NCBI GenBank assembly: GCA_022702545.1 | Contig: JAHRBC010000001.1 | Location: 8,370,001-8,434,000, forward strand | Reading direction: 5' to 3' | DNA: 64,000 nucleotides | From: Phycomyces nitens | Lineage: Eukaryota > Mucoromycota > Mucoromycetes > Mucorales > Phycomycetaceae | Shown: in pieces, positions 22,781-37,832 of the stretch | Layout: the number at the start of each line of letters is the position of its first letter | Numbering within the stretch: the stretch's first letter is position 1 | Position numbers and translations under genes: made by a program | The notes under the pieces: generated by a model | What the model was told of the DNA's origin: nothing | The model's database searches: none | Seen by the model: only the letters and a program-made list of their open reading frames with translations

Positions 22781-23654
22781 TTTATTCTTTTGAGTTTAAG
22801 CTCTCGATCTCTGAAGAGCAGTTATATTTTGCCTGGTCATTTTGGGGATATTTCTGTTGAGTTTCGTTAGTCTTTTACTGGTTCCACTATGGCGGAAGGA
22901 CTGGTAGCTGTGCCAAAAACGGTAGCATAACTACTATTTTTTATGATTTTAGAGCACTTTATCTCCGCAGATTGTGGCTGAAAGGTAATGTTATTGATGC
23001 CGATTCATAAAAGTTGCATGGAATGTCTTTTTATCAGGCAATGAGGTAGTTGTAGTACTATAGAAAGGGCTCGTAAGTTTTTAGGCAACATTGTTTATTG
23101 AAATGAGCATTTTATTTGGTGTTAACGATGTTGTGCATTTTTGAGAAAAATAATTTTTTGCCTGTGTGAACAAACCAGTAGTTATGCTACCATTTTTTTG
23201 AAACTGAATTTTTATTTTTGACATTATTAGCCATTTTATTTTATTTGGTATTGATATCTATAAGTAAAGAAAAAAGAAAAGGAAAATTTTAGTAAAGTGG
23301 CACAGTTGCCTCTGGTCACACACAGATTTTCATTAAACACACGAGCGCTGCTCGCTCTTTGAGGGCTCCCTGATTACCTCCCAACTACAGGCAGAAAGAA
23401 TATCTGGTTCTACTACAAAGATCTAATTATATGGTCCTATGATTTTATGATTTTATAGTTGGATCTATGCTTATTAAGCTATTAATATGGAGGCTCTACT
23501 GAGTTTATAAATTATTTGACTGCTGGCTACAATTAGAGTTTTCGTGGTTTGGTTTAGTGGTAGACTTTACTGCTGATATATCTGTATCTTGTTTAAGAAT
23601 AAGTATAAGTATAATTTTTAATGACAGGAAAGAATTTATTTGACAAAAAAAAAG
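22781..23654. other. No gene recognised; LTR remainder and AT-rich spacer
   Basis: Continuation of the sequence interrupted at 9330, then AT-rich DNA without reading frames. A palindrome CGAGCGCTGCTCG occurs near 23343. A tRNA-like GGTTTAGTGGTAGACTTTAC near 23550 lacks a B box and cannot be called. Confidence 0.5.
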
Positions 23655-23662
23655 ATAAGTAT

Positions 23663-23722
23663 ATTGGCATAAGGCATAAGGCATATTGGCATAGGGTATA
23701 GGGTATAAGGCATAGGGCTTAA
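23663..23722. repeat. Degenerate heptamer minisatellite downstream of Helitron ORF
   Basis: About eight units of GCATAAG / GCATAGG / GTATAGG interspersed with GCATATTG, directly after the helicase stop (minus-strand view). Confidence 0.8.
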
Positions 23723-23725
23723 ACT

Positions 23726-27252
<3,527 letters not shown>

Positions 27253-27289
27253 CACTGCAAAAATACCCCCGATTCCCATATGTGATAGT

Positions 27290-28660
27290 TTGTAAAATTC
27301 TGAGTGAAATAAAAAACAAATTCTAGAATTAAATTGAAATGTTATCTTGCATATATAAAAAACAACACATATAAGATAATGAAGTAATTCGGTGGATATA
27401 AAGCTCTGCTTTTGGACGTGTAGGCTTGTTAAACTCAAGAGTGTACAGAACTATAACTGAAAGTGTTATCTTATTTCTTTTTAGTCAAACGTTACATGAA
27501 TTATTTTTTCAATATCAATAAAAAAATCTATTTTTTAATAGATCAAGATGCAAACTTTTCGACTATTTTCTGCAAACTATTCACCTATGTTCTAAAGGAC
27601 GTATATTTATTGGTTGTTTAATCTGTTTGACACTTTAAACACTTTCAATTGGGGGTTTATTTTATACTTCTTTATAAATAAGTCATGGAAAATAGTTTAC
27701 GAATAGACTTTTATTGATAAAATATTTTTCTCATAATATACAGCCTAGTAATTTGGTCTAGATTCATGGCTATAGCTATATTGATACTAATTTGTTTTTA
27801 CCTTTTGAAACACGGGTAGAAAGCATAACTGATTCATTGACTATCATCTTGAATAACTGGAAAAGTAGTTGCTCAAACAGAGTAGACAACTAAGACTTTG
27901 AGACCGAATTTTCAGGTATACCAAACAGTATCTCAAGATAGATAATGATATAGCAATCAAAAAATGTGTACGCGTAATAGAAAAAGATATCTATATTTTT
28001 CTGTTAGAAAAGCAATAGGAATGACTGATTACTTACCAAGACAAACTGGTTTGTTGGATATTCCATGTCTTTATTAAAACGCGGCAATTTTCTTTGATAA
28101 AAAGGCTGATAGTAAAGACAGAATATATTAGTATTAATAGTGATAAAATATTCGAACATACCAAGTACATTCCGTCCATTCGACTTCATCATTGTCATCT
28201 TTGGCCATTGCGATTGAAAGGAGTTGTTTTGAATCTACAAGATGAAGATTACTGATTAGCAACAGCAATAAAAAATAGTGCACCCATTTACATTTTTCTT
28301 GTGCAAGCTTGAATAAAAGTGACTATAGGACACCTTTTAGATAATTGAAAAGATGTTAAAGATTATCTTTAATTGCGTGAAAAATTTTCAAGTACTTACC
28401 AGAGAGTATAAAGGAAGCAAAAAGTAAAAAGAGAGAGAAAAAGGGAAAATTGGGAAAAAAGAATCCATATGCATTTTTAGATTATAGTAAGCCCTAATAA
28501 ATTATGAGAACAAAGGGATTATGAAAACTGTGTACCCAAGACTCTTTTTTTACTGTATTCCAGATATATTTTTTAAAGATATAAATACAGTCTTTTATAT
28601 ATATATATAATACTATTGTTCTTATTTGACACTATATCTTATACTGCAAATTATAATGTA
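27290..28660 (-). other. E3 unit R: putative micro-exon transcription unit
   Basis: Same position as R in the other copies, between gene B and the terminus, divergent from B. Minus-strand donors G|GTAAGT at 28400 and TTG|GTAAGT near 28035 and CTTG|GTATGT near 28166 are seen. The first candidate exon (ATG 28474 to 28400, 25 codons) is hydrophobic: MHMDSFFPIFPFSLSFYFLL. The rest is AT-rich without long frames. Sequence is not recognisably related to R of E1/E6/E7. Confidence 0.4.
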
Positions 28661-29323
28661 TGTTTATGTATTCAAAGAAATATATGTTAATATATATGGA
28701 TTTATTTATGCTTATTATTTTATTTTATTTTAAAAAAAATATTTAGAAAATGTCTTCAAACCAGAGAAACTCAGGACGCAAAGCCAGAGCAAACCAAACT
28801 GCTCCCATTCACCGTGTTGCTGCTGGCCGTATTAGCCAGCGTGAAATCCTTCCAAGGGCCCCCAGTAGCAGTGAGGAAAGTAGTCAAGGACAGACAGAAA
28901 TGGCCACTGTCCTTGAAGACTTGAGGTTCCTCAAGTCCAGAATGGGAATGGTCTATGACATCGCTGGCAAGACCAACCAGACCATGAGTACATTCATGGA
29001 AGCCCATGCCAGTGGTGTCCAGAGCCAGCTCCCTCTTGGCCAAGCTGGTCCCGTTGGAATGGCTCCTTCTGTTGGCCCCTCCAGCTCACTTGGTACTAGT
29101 GATATGAGTGCGATTGTCTTGGTATGAATATTATTATTATTTTGTTAAAAAATATTTTCTAATAAATTATATCTAGGAATTCATTAATGAGAAGATGTGG
29201 AAGAAGAACCTCACGTCTAACGATCCTGCTCTGATTGCCGAGAATGAAGGCAAACAGAAATGGAATAAGGACAAGAAGATTAATCACCCAGACAATGTCA
29301 GGGTCATCAACTACTTGAGAGAC

Positions 29324-32300
29324 TACACACCCAGGGAGTTTCGTTACCTTTTATAGTAAAAATTCCTCTCCCAGCCAATTAGATAACTCAAAATGGTGGA
29401 AATTCAATTTTTTTTTGAAAAATCTGCGTTTCAAACACAAGAATCGATTGAAGCCACGACAGAATTTTTTTTCATCCAATAAAATAACATCGGAACTTCG
29501 GTTGCAAAAATGAGTTACCATAAAGGCAAAATGGAATTTATTTTATTTTTATAAGTTGTTTTTGTGTGACAATGCCCACCAGAAGGTGCCAAACTTGCTG
29601 GTGTTGATTAAATTAAAGTGATCAGATCTTCTTGAAATGTCAAGCATTTCTATGAACTGACAATCTGTTTCTCTAATAATTGATTTTGTCTCCAGCAGTT
29701 TTTCGGCGTACAGATTTCCACCGCGATCTTTTCTGCAAGTGTGATAGACACTAAGGCTTGCATCTTCATCACTGGATGGGCGAAATCTGGTGACTTGGCC
29801 TTGATCACACCATAGAGCGTATTCAATGATGGTGTAAACACCATTTGTACTGTCAAACTTGGCGACCTCTCCAATAAGCAGGTTGTTGCTGCTGTTTTTA
29901 AAGATGCCAGCGGATCCAACCTTCATCGTTTTCTCATTGTCATCATTGTCAGCAAAGTCTCTTATTGTCGAGCCAAAGGAAGCAGAACTTTCAAGAACTT
30001 TGTGAGAAGCTTTGACAGGATTGACAATGTCCGCCACCGACCAAGAACCACCACTCAGGATATGATAAGCCATCATTCTTTTTGCGAAAGCAACAGCAAC
30101 ATCTTTAGAAGGATTATGTCTATTCGTCCGGAAAAGACACTCTCTGATAAACTTATTGAATTGCTCACCCTTTTCTGTTTCGTAGAAAATTGGGGAGCCA
30201 AAACGATAAATGTCATCGACAAGATGATGCATAATATGCATTTTGCTGGAATTATAGATGCTGTGACCTGATCTTGTTGGACGTTTCTGTTTGATGAAGG
30301 CATTGTGATATAACACGGAAAGACGAAGATCATTGTATGTCGATGCAATTTGTTTCAGGTACAGATTTGAGTTGGACTTGATTCTACTGACATAGGAAAG
30401 CGAAGCCAACTTGCCCAGGTTTTCAAAACATGCTTTTATCAGCATGATTCCTTCGTCAGGTCTAATCTCTCCAGAGTCAATCAATTGATTCAACAAAATT
30501 GGAATTTGCTGGACAAGAATTTTGTAGTCTCTGCCCAAGAAAGAACCGTGTAAGCGAAGAGAGGAACGAAGTCTTCTTGAGAAACCATTTGAAATATATC
30601 CATGGAGTCTTGATTCTAATATGCTTTTCTCGGCAGGTTTCAGATGATCTCCGAGTAGACATTTCACTAAAGCTTTGCCTACACCAAGCATAATTGTATG
30701 AAGAAGCTCAATGGGGCAGTCCTTCATTGTATCAAAAGACTTTAGCTTCAGCAAAGCTTGGCCACCAACAAGTTTATAGCCTGCGTCAGCATCTACCAAC
30801 AACGTCTTATCTCCACCGGAAGCCACATACTGAGCATGCATTTGAGCAACAACATCTTCGGATCTTGGAGTACAATGATAGTCGCTACCATCTACTGTTC
30901 CCGGTGTCTTCAGCTCCCAAACACACTTGCGACAAGGCATCTTCGATATTGCACCACGACTTGAAGCAATTTCTGAATGGCGGGCATTATCAGCAGTGAT
31001 AAACTGTAGTGGAGCAACAACGACGACACCCTCACCACTAGGCAAAATCATTTCGACTCCTTTTTCCAACAAAACAAGATCATCGACAATTGCAGGGAGC
31101 ATCTGCATTGCGGACAGCAAATGATCAGTACATATGAATGCAGTGTTTTGAAGGGCATGCCTTTCGGAAAGAGGTAAGGCAGCAGGAACCATAATCCAAC
31201 TATCAAACTTGTTGTGCTTTTTTGTTCGGTTTCCACTCATATCATCAGTAAAGAAATTCAAAGGAATTACTTTCACGGGCATGAATTGACGAGCGGGAGA
31301 CAGAGAAGGACGTTTGAGCGGGTTTGGTTTGGTGATTTTACTCATAATGGTGGTAGATATGGCATGAAGATCAGGATTACCAAGAACATTACTTTCAAAG
31401 TTCAAGGACAATGTTTCAGGACAATTGCAAGCAATGTTTGAAATTTTCCTAGTTTCGACAGAAGTTTTCTCAGGCATATTGTGGAGGTAGAGCTTATTAT
31501 CGACAGTGACAACTTGATAACCCTCAGCCATAACAGTTGAATGATTCAGTGTATAGAATCTGTCCACAATCATTTGCATCCGACCAGCCTCGACAAGATC
31601 ACCGACCCAGATATCTTTCACCGTACTATTCATCTGAATAGACACCATTGGATGCTGAAACAAGCTTTCAGTTTTCCATTTCTGCGACTGGTAGTTATCC
31701 ACAAGCTCGCCTTCAGTATGATCAGGAAGTTTTGCCAAATGATCAGTGACTGAAGGGTTCGCAACCAACAACTTCAGCACCTCGGAAGGAGGATTCATAT
31801 GAAAAGTCAAGGTTTGTTCAACTTCTTGACCATTGACAGTTTTTGAACCTTAACCTTGTGCTCTGTCTGTTTCAACAAGGGAATCTGGTTCTTCGTTCTT
31901 CTCTTATCATCAAAGTTGAAGATCAAATCAGCTGCAGGTACTTTTGCTTCAGGATAATCGACCTTGGCTTTCGTAACATCGCTGAGGAGCTTTATGATAT
32001 CTTTCATCAAACTTTGCGAGATGTCTCCTCCAGATCGATAGTAGAATTGATACACCAATTGGTGTATCTTGTCTCTGAAAGGAAAAAACTCTCCATTGGC
32101 AACAATTGGTGTTTGATCCTCAATCTCATCGGCTACTGCTTCAGGTTCATTACCAACATATTCCGTGAATGTAACGTTTTCGTCCAAAAGTTCGTCTTCA
32201 TTCTCTTCCTCATCCATGGGATTGTGATATTCGGCCTCGTCGTTTTCATGGAACACCATGTCACTGAGATCGACAGGAACAGGGCCAACTGAGGCAGAGG

Positions 32301-33736
32301 AGGAGATATCTACCGATGGTTGTTCATTATTGAAAAAGTTGTCGTTTGGTGTCATGAGTGTTCTGAACTTCAGGGTGGAGGACTGGCCGGTCTCTGTAGA
32401 TCTATGGGTTGTTTTCTTATGACGTCCAAGATCACTTGGGTACCGGAAGCGCTTGCCACAATTGTTCAATTCACAAACGTGCTTTTTAGCAACGTCTTCG
32501 GTCTGGTTAAATTGGCTGTTCATTGTTCAGGGAAGTAAATAAGGTACAAAACTGATTTGTCTTTGGACGATTTGTCAATTTAATTTATACCATAAATTTG
32601 AACCGCAGCAATCTTTCCAGCAGGTTCTTTATTTATTTATTTTTTATTCATTTTTTTATTTCTTTTCTTTTCTTTCCGCTTCTTCAACATTTTTTATGGT
32701 AAGTGATTTTCGTTTGACCCCTACTTTGTAACAAATTATATATAACAAAGCTTCTTTTTCTGTCTCTATTAAATAGACTACTCGAGCCTGCTTTATGTTG
32801 CTGTAAGATATTCAAGTCTGCACTGTGTTCAACTAAAAACTAAATGAATGTCTTCTTTTATAATAGGCATTTCGTTTACAGTTTGAGATAGCAGTAGCTC
32901 ATTCAATGTACAAGGGCCATCTATTGCCCATCCTCTTTGTTTAAGGTGTGTATAAGACTCCTATATATCTAGCAACAAATATAATGACGCGTTTTTAAAG
33001 AGTTGCTGCGTAAAATATTATAAGATATAAAATTAAACACTATTCTTCATATATTTTTGTTGATTATTAACTTTCATACTTTTGTTAGATAGAATCAACT
33101 GTGAACAATATGTATGGTAAGGTAGTGTGTACATTATCATCTATCTATTCGAGCTTTGTTTGCTAATTATCATTAGTTAGGTTTGTATATACTATCTTGT
33201 CTAGACATTCTATCAAATAATGGATACCGCTCTCCTGCCTTTTGGGTCAGACTTATTTGATTCTGCACTCATTCATATCATCTTGAAAGAGCATCAAGCA
33301 ACTGACAAGGTAGGAATGCCCTCATTGCATCATTTTATGAAAGAAACCCCTGGCCCAAAGCTATGAGAATTTTATCCAATAAAAATCATTTGTAAACCTA
33401 TAAATCTATCCAATGAATGCTGTCTATAATTCGTACTATCAATAATTTTTGCATTTTGATTTGCAATTTTGATTTTTTTGGAAAAAATATCTCTCCCGAT
33501 AATTACTATATTAAGAATAATCAAAAAATACGAGTTTTGAAAACCCGAAAATAATCCTTGTTGGTGAAATTCTATCCAATGAGAACTGTTATAAACTGTA
33601 TTATTAATGCTTTATTTCTGTATTGTTATTGGCTGTTGGGATTAAATATGTGCAAAAAACTCTCCCGAAAATTACTATATATGGATGTCCAAAAAGAAAT
33701 GAGCTTTTAAAACCCAAAATACTCCTTGGGTGTGTA
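29324..33736. mobile_element. Element C: unrelated DNA transposon inside E3 gene B
   Basis: Interrupts exon 2 of gene B. Candidate terminal inverted repeats TACACACCCAGGGAGT (29324-29339) and, read inward on the other strand from 33736, TACACACCCAAGGAGT match at 15 of 16 bases. They do not begin CACTG, so this is not the E family. No clean target duplication was found; ends may be off by some bases. Just inside the right end a roughly 70-bp segment is repeated (about 33485-33555 and 33655-33728). It encodes a C2H2 protein fused to a transposase-like region. Confidence 0.7.
29549..32523 (-). pseudogene. Element C transposase with N-terminal C2H2 finger, one frameshift
   Basis: From ATG 32523, residues about 14-41 form a C2H2 finger (CELNNCGKRFRYPSDLGRHK...H), followed by an acidic region and a linker. 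The frame ends at 31807. The continuing homology-like frame overlaps it (VEQTLTFHMNPPSEV) and runs 750 residues to 29549, so a single-base shift near 31825 splits one gene. Later landmarks: FITADNARHSEIASSRG, a CRKC pair, PIELLHTIMLGVGKALVK, and KMHIMHHLVDDIYRFGSPIF followed by NKFIRECLFRTNRHNPSKD. That last block resembles the C-terminal part of large fungal transposases of the tnp2-like/KDZ-like kind; exact superfamily not assigned. Stop codon TAA; 29340-29548 is the A/T-rich 3' side. Confidence 0.75.
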
Positions 33737-34487
33737 CATTCTCTCGCAGCCTCGTGCTGCTGGTTTTTGGCCTGGCATGCTAGTGCAAAAAATTAAAAAC
33801 AATTACAAGTACTACCATCTCACTTCAAACATGAGTGAAGAGCAAGCTTCTGCCAAGAAGAGAAAGGTTCGGGCTAATACCAGGCTCGTCGAGGTTAGTA
33901 TAAAGACGATTTGATATTTTTAATTTAATCTGAAATTTTTTATAGATCCACTTGCGCAGGGTGGAGGCCTACAAACGTCACTGGAGGGCAATCGATGAGG
34001 AGATGGGCCATAAGCCTGAAAACCCTGATGAGATGGCCTATCTCCATGTCCTCCAGAAGGATGTGATGTCTGATGGTGAATCAGACATGGAAGACGTTGC
34101 GCCTGGTATTAGCATGTGTGTTCTCTGTGTTGCTCATCCCAGTTGGAGAAGTGATGAGGTAATTAATATTTTGTAGAGTGATGTGCTGATTGATGAGAAA
34201 AGACTGATAGGTTTAATATAGTTGAACCGGCTTCTGGAGGTCATTGACCGTCTTGCAAGAGAGGATGACCTGAGACGGTCATCAACAAAGACAAAGACAA
34301 GAATGCCCAGACAGCAAAAAACGATCAAGGAGATTCCTGCCCCAAGTCACCTGACTTTGAATTTGCCTGCCTGGGTATTCAAAAATGAATAAATCTTTGT
34401 TTTTGTCTTTTTTACTTTTTAAACACATGATTCGCAAAACAAACTATGAAGTTATGATTAAGAACAAGAGAGATAAGATAAATATAT

Positions 34488-37400
34488 TTAGGCGGAAACC
34501 TTTCTAGGCAAAGGGACAACTAGTTTTTTGTTAATGTTACTACTAGATTTATAATCCACAATTGCAACAGGCAGGAGAATCCGATGGACAGGAAGAATGC
34601 TTTGAAAGTCAAGAGCCGAAAATTCATCCTTGTGAACCTCAATTCCTTCAACCTCTCTGGTGGTGTCTGATGTGGTCTTGAACCAGTTTACAAAAGCAAA
34701 GGTGTGTTGACTGTTGTAGGAATTTCCACGATGCGAAGAAGAAACAGCAGGACTAAATGTGTGAACAAATAGATACTGAATCTCTCTAACATACGTGTAC
34801 ACTGCCTCTGTCTTTTCCTCAACAAACAATGCCTGGATGTATGACCCATGCCGACTTCTACCACTCCTTCCTTTGAATGTCTGGCCAAGGATACTGATGG
34901 ACTTGAGCATTTCGATCCAGTCATTGACAAAAGCAGAGGAAGTCATGTTGTCATTGCAGCTTTTGATATTTTTGTCATCGTGAATGACCTGGTAGTATTC
35001 TACTAGACAATCATATTCAAGTCTAGGCATCATGCTCATTGGTTTCTTTTTCAATGGCAGAGTTGAGGGCGGCAAAGGCTCATTACCATGGATTGTCATC
35101 AGTGGGTTCTCTGCTAATTCAAGGAAGTCAGGCAATGAGAAGGCAGATATGTCAAAGTACGGAATTGGGGTGGTGGCAATGCGTGGACTGATAGTCAACT
35201 TGCTAAATACATCTGAGAAATATTGTCCACTTGGTGTGCTTAGGAAACCGCGAACAAAATCTCCCTTTCTTGTGTCCTCAACAAAGCTTCTCATATATGT
35301 GGCCTCGAATCCACTTTTCCTGTTGGTATTGATATTCTTGAGGATACTGTTGTACCTCTCAAAACCGAAAAGCCAGTAGCTGTAAACTGGCCCAAAGTCC
35401 AGGATGGTTTCACGAAGGTGAAGATGTAAATGCATGTTGGGAGAGAGGAGGTCAGGCTCATACAGTTGCTCACAACCTTTACCAAACTGCTCTAGATTGT
35501 TATGTGCGTCTTCAATATTGTCCTCAGAGATACTTGGCTTTGTCAGACAACGGCAAGCATTGACAAAAAACATCCAGTTTTTGAACATTGGCAGTGGCAG
35601 CACGTTCTTCAACACCATGGGAGAGTACACCAAGCACCACGACTTCCACTCGTCAGCCTTCATGAATGGGAACCCCTTCCCAATCTTTGTCTTTAGTGCC
35701 GTATAGTCAGCTGGCAACTCCATTTTCTCCACCATCTTCTGCATGGCAACGAGTTTCCTACTGTCAATCAGACCATCTGCAACCCATCTCTCCATCATTC
35801 TCTTGGCAGTGCCTAAGAAAAGATTGTGCATTGGATCGATAATCATGCAGCGGACAACGTCAAAGTACTGGAGACGATGCAGTTCGGACCAGCGAACACT
35901 ACTGGCAACTTCAAGGCGCTGCCTCTCAGCTTGAGTGGCTGCATTTCTCCAGACCTCAGCATCCTTACAATTATCATCTCTAGTGCGAAGGAGCCACTTT
36001 GAAGAATCAAATCCAGAATAATTAACAGAGCTCGTTCCAGCTAACCGAGAGAATTGACGATTGCATTTATGACAGGCATTGGTACTGGTATGGGATGTGA
36101 ATCCACATACTTTTCTTGCAGCGGGGATGTCACAAGCAACAACAAAGAGAGCAGCGCGGATTCTCACACCAGATGGACATTGGTACGTCTTGACCTTGAT
36201 ACCAATGTACAGATCTTCCAATTCATCAACAAGAGGTCTGAGATAGTTATTGATTTCAGACGTCTTTGCTTCTTTTGGCCCTGGCATTAATCCAACAAGG
36301 ATGACATTCTCCTTTTTAAACCTGACATCGCGAGGAAGATTGTTTACTGCCAAATAAATGGCACCACACGAATATGAGACACCATCAAATGGCTGAAACC
36401 AGTCAATATTCAGTGTTAACATTAGAGAGCGGCTGTCATCAACAAAGAGGTTGCCATTGATATCTTTAACACTGTTCCACATCGCACCATCATACACATC
36501 AAACATTGTCTTTTCCACTTTGGGACCACGATTCCAAGAGTTGATTTGGGTTTCGAAATCGGGCCGAGAAAAGAGAGTCTGCAGAGAGTGTTTGATTGAC
36601 TGGTACACATATGACTTCTTTGGGATTGTGGACGAACTGGACTTGAACAAGCTATGGCCACACAAGGCGCTGTTTCCAAACTTGTCAAAGGTACAGAAAA
36701 GAGGTGCATCATTGTTCTCATAAATACTGTGACATTCACCACATGCAACATATTTTTTGATTCCCTTTGTCAAGGTGTTCATTCCTGCCATGCTTTTGAG
36801 ACCAGAGACACTTGATGGGACTCGGAAAGAATCGCCAAAAAAATCCAAGATCTTGTTTATGATTGCAATCAAGATAATTGCGCCTTCATTGACAACATAA
36901 AAGGAAATGAACAGGGCAAGAGCCTTGACCACAAAGCCGTGAATGAAACTCAATTCTGAGTTGAATTCTGAAAAATATCAACACAAAACACCTCATTAAT
37001 ATACAATCTATATAGATGGGTGTATTTGCATCTCAGGTACTACACAAACCTTCATTATCAAGCATCTCATCTTCACTTTCGTTATCAGAGTCAGAGTCAG
37101 AGTCACCAAACGAGCTGCATTCATCCTCTGCACCAAAAATGGCGTCAGATTCAGAAAGAGGTAGGTTTCTAATGGGTTCTTGTACCCCCTCATGTCCTTC
37201 AATATCGTTTTCCAAGTCTGCCCAAGTGTAACAACATCGGTTTAATAAAAAAACAATAAAATTTTAAGAAATCCTTACCACCAGACTCAAAATCCATAGC
37301 CTCTACATTGTCTACAGCCTCAAAGTATTGCTCTTCTTCATCAACAATTTCCATTGCTATTTAATTCGAAAACATATTTATTATTAATTAAATAATTTAC

Positions 37401-37577
37401 AAATTCAAATATAAAATATATCTTACATCTGCCACCGAAAAAACTGTTTTTGGCATCTTCTTTAAGCATATGACGCTTAAATGTTTGAACAGTGAGAAAA
37501 TCAAATCCTCCCTCTTTGTTCTTGCAAATAGAACATCTGCATTCTTTTGTTCTGGTAGATTTACGGATAGGAGCCAT
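34488..37577 (-). CDS. E3 gene A: intact tnp2/DUF4218-like transposase
   Basis: Exons 37577-37427, 37356-37279, 37217-37050 and 36967-34488 join in frame to 958 aa without a stop. Residues about 11-38 hold the ECRCSIC...T...RHM zinc-finger-like motif. Residues about 50-130 are strongly acidic (ESDSDSDNESEDEM). Next comes a hydrophobic helix pair (FISFYVVNEGAIILIAIINK), then the catalytic-like core: LNIDWFQPFDGVSYSCGAIY, LMPGPKEAKTSEINNYLRPL, ACDIPAARKVCGFTSHTS with CHKC, and RCMIIDPMHNLFLGTAKRMM. The DUF4218-like MHLHLHLRETILDFGPVYSY...FERYNSILK and the terminal ILPVHRILLPVAIV ... VVPLPRKVSA complete it. The Asp residues of NID, CDIP and IDPM are the obvious DDE/D candidates (inference from tnp2). 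It starts about 250 bp inside the right terminus and converges on gene B with 95 bp between stops. Confidence 0.93.
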
Positions 37578-37832
37578 TGTTTAATAAATAACTTAAAATG
37601 TTTTGGTTTAACAGTAAAGAAGATATATTCAGGTATAGTTTATTTGATATGATTTGAGTTTAATATTTATTTTTCATGCTACACTATTCTCTACAACTAA
37701 TAAAATCTATCTAAAATACAATTTTTTCTCTTAACTCACAAAAAAGGGCCTGAGCTAGAAAATTGACCTTTATATCCCATATCTTCTGTATCAACTACAC
37801 ATATGGGAATTGGGGGTATTTTTGCAGTGTCT

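Larger units (their letters stand above)
28750..34392 (+). pseudogene. E3 gene B, interrupted in exon 2 by element C
   Basis: Exon 1 28750-29121 (124 codons, MSSNQRNSGRKARANQTAPI) and the left part of exon 2 from 29177 (EFINEKMWKKNL ... VINYLRD) come before the insertion. The rest of exon 2 resumes near 33744 (PRAAGFWPGMLVQKIKNNYK ... ) and ends at 33893, then exons 33946-34158 and 34222-34392. Exon 3 carries MSDGESDMEDV and HPSWRSDE; the last exon ends LPAWVFKNE. Both parts are otherwise open, so the insertion is the only obvious lesion. Exon 2 would be about 306 nt without the insert, as in all other copies. The acceptor TTTAG again ends 3 nt before the ATG (AG|AAAATG). Confidence 0.85.
27253..37829. 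mobile_element. E3: CACTA-like transposon in the Helitron
   Basis: 32-bp terminal inverted repeats at 27253-27284 and 37798-37829 (start CACTGCAAAAATACCCCC) differ at one base. TCT is duplicated at 27250-27252 and 37830-37832. Internal order: R (-), gene B (+, split by element C), gene A (-). 10,577 bp as found, about 6.2 kb without element C. With near-perfect ends and an open transposase it is the freshest-looking copy in the window. Confidence 0.95.

Noticed and set aside
23530..23610. tRNA-like GGTTTAGTGGTAGACTTTAC
   Set aside because: Resembles an A box only; no B box, anticodon stem or acceptor pairing.
27253..37829. The short inverted Helitron-like sequence at 27253 and 37798 as a Helitron inversion
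   Set aside because: It is the 32-bp terminal repeat of E3; apparent coding similarity (TAKIPPIPIC) disappears once E3 is removed and the Helitron frame closes.
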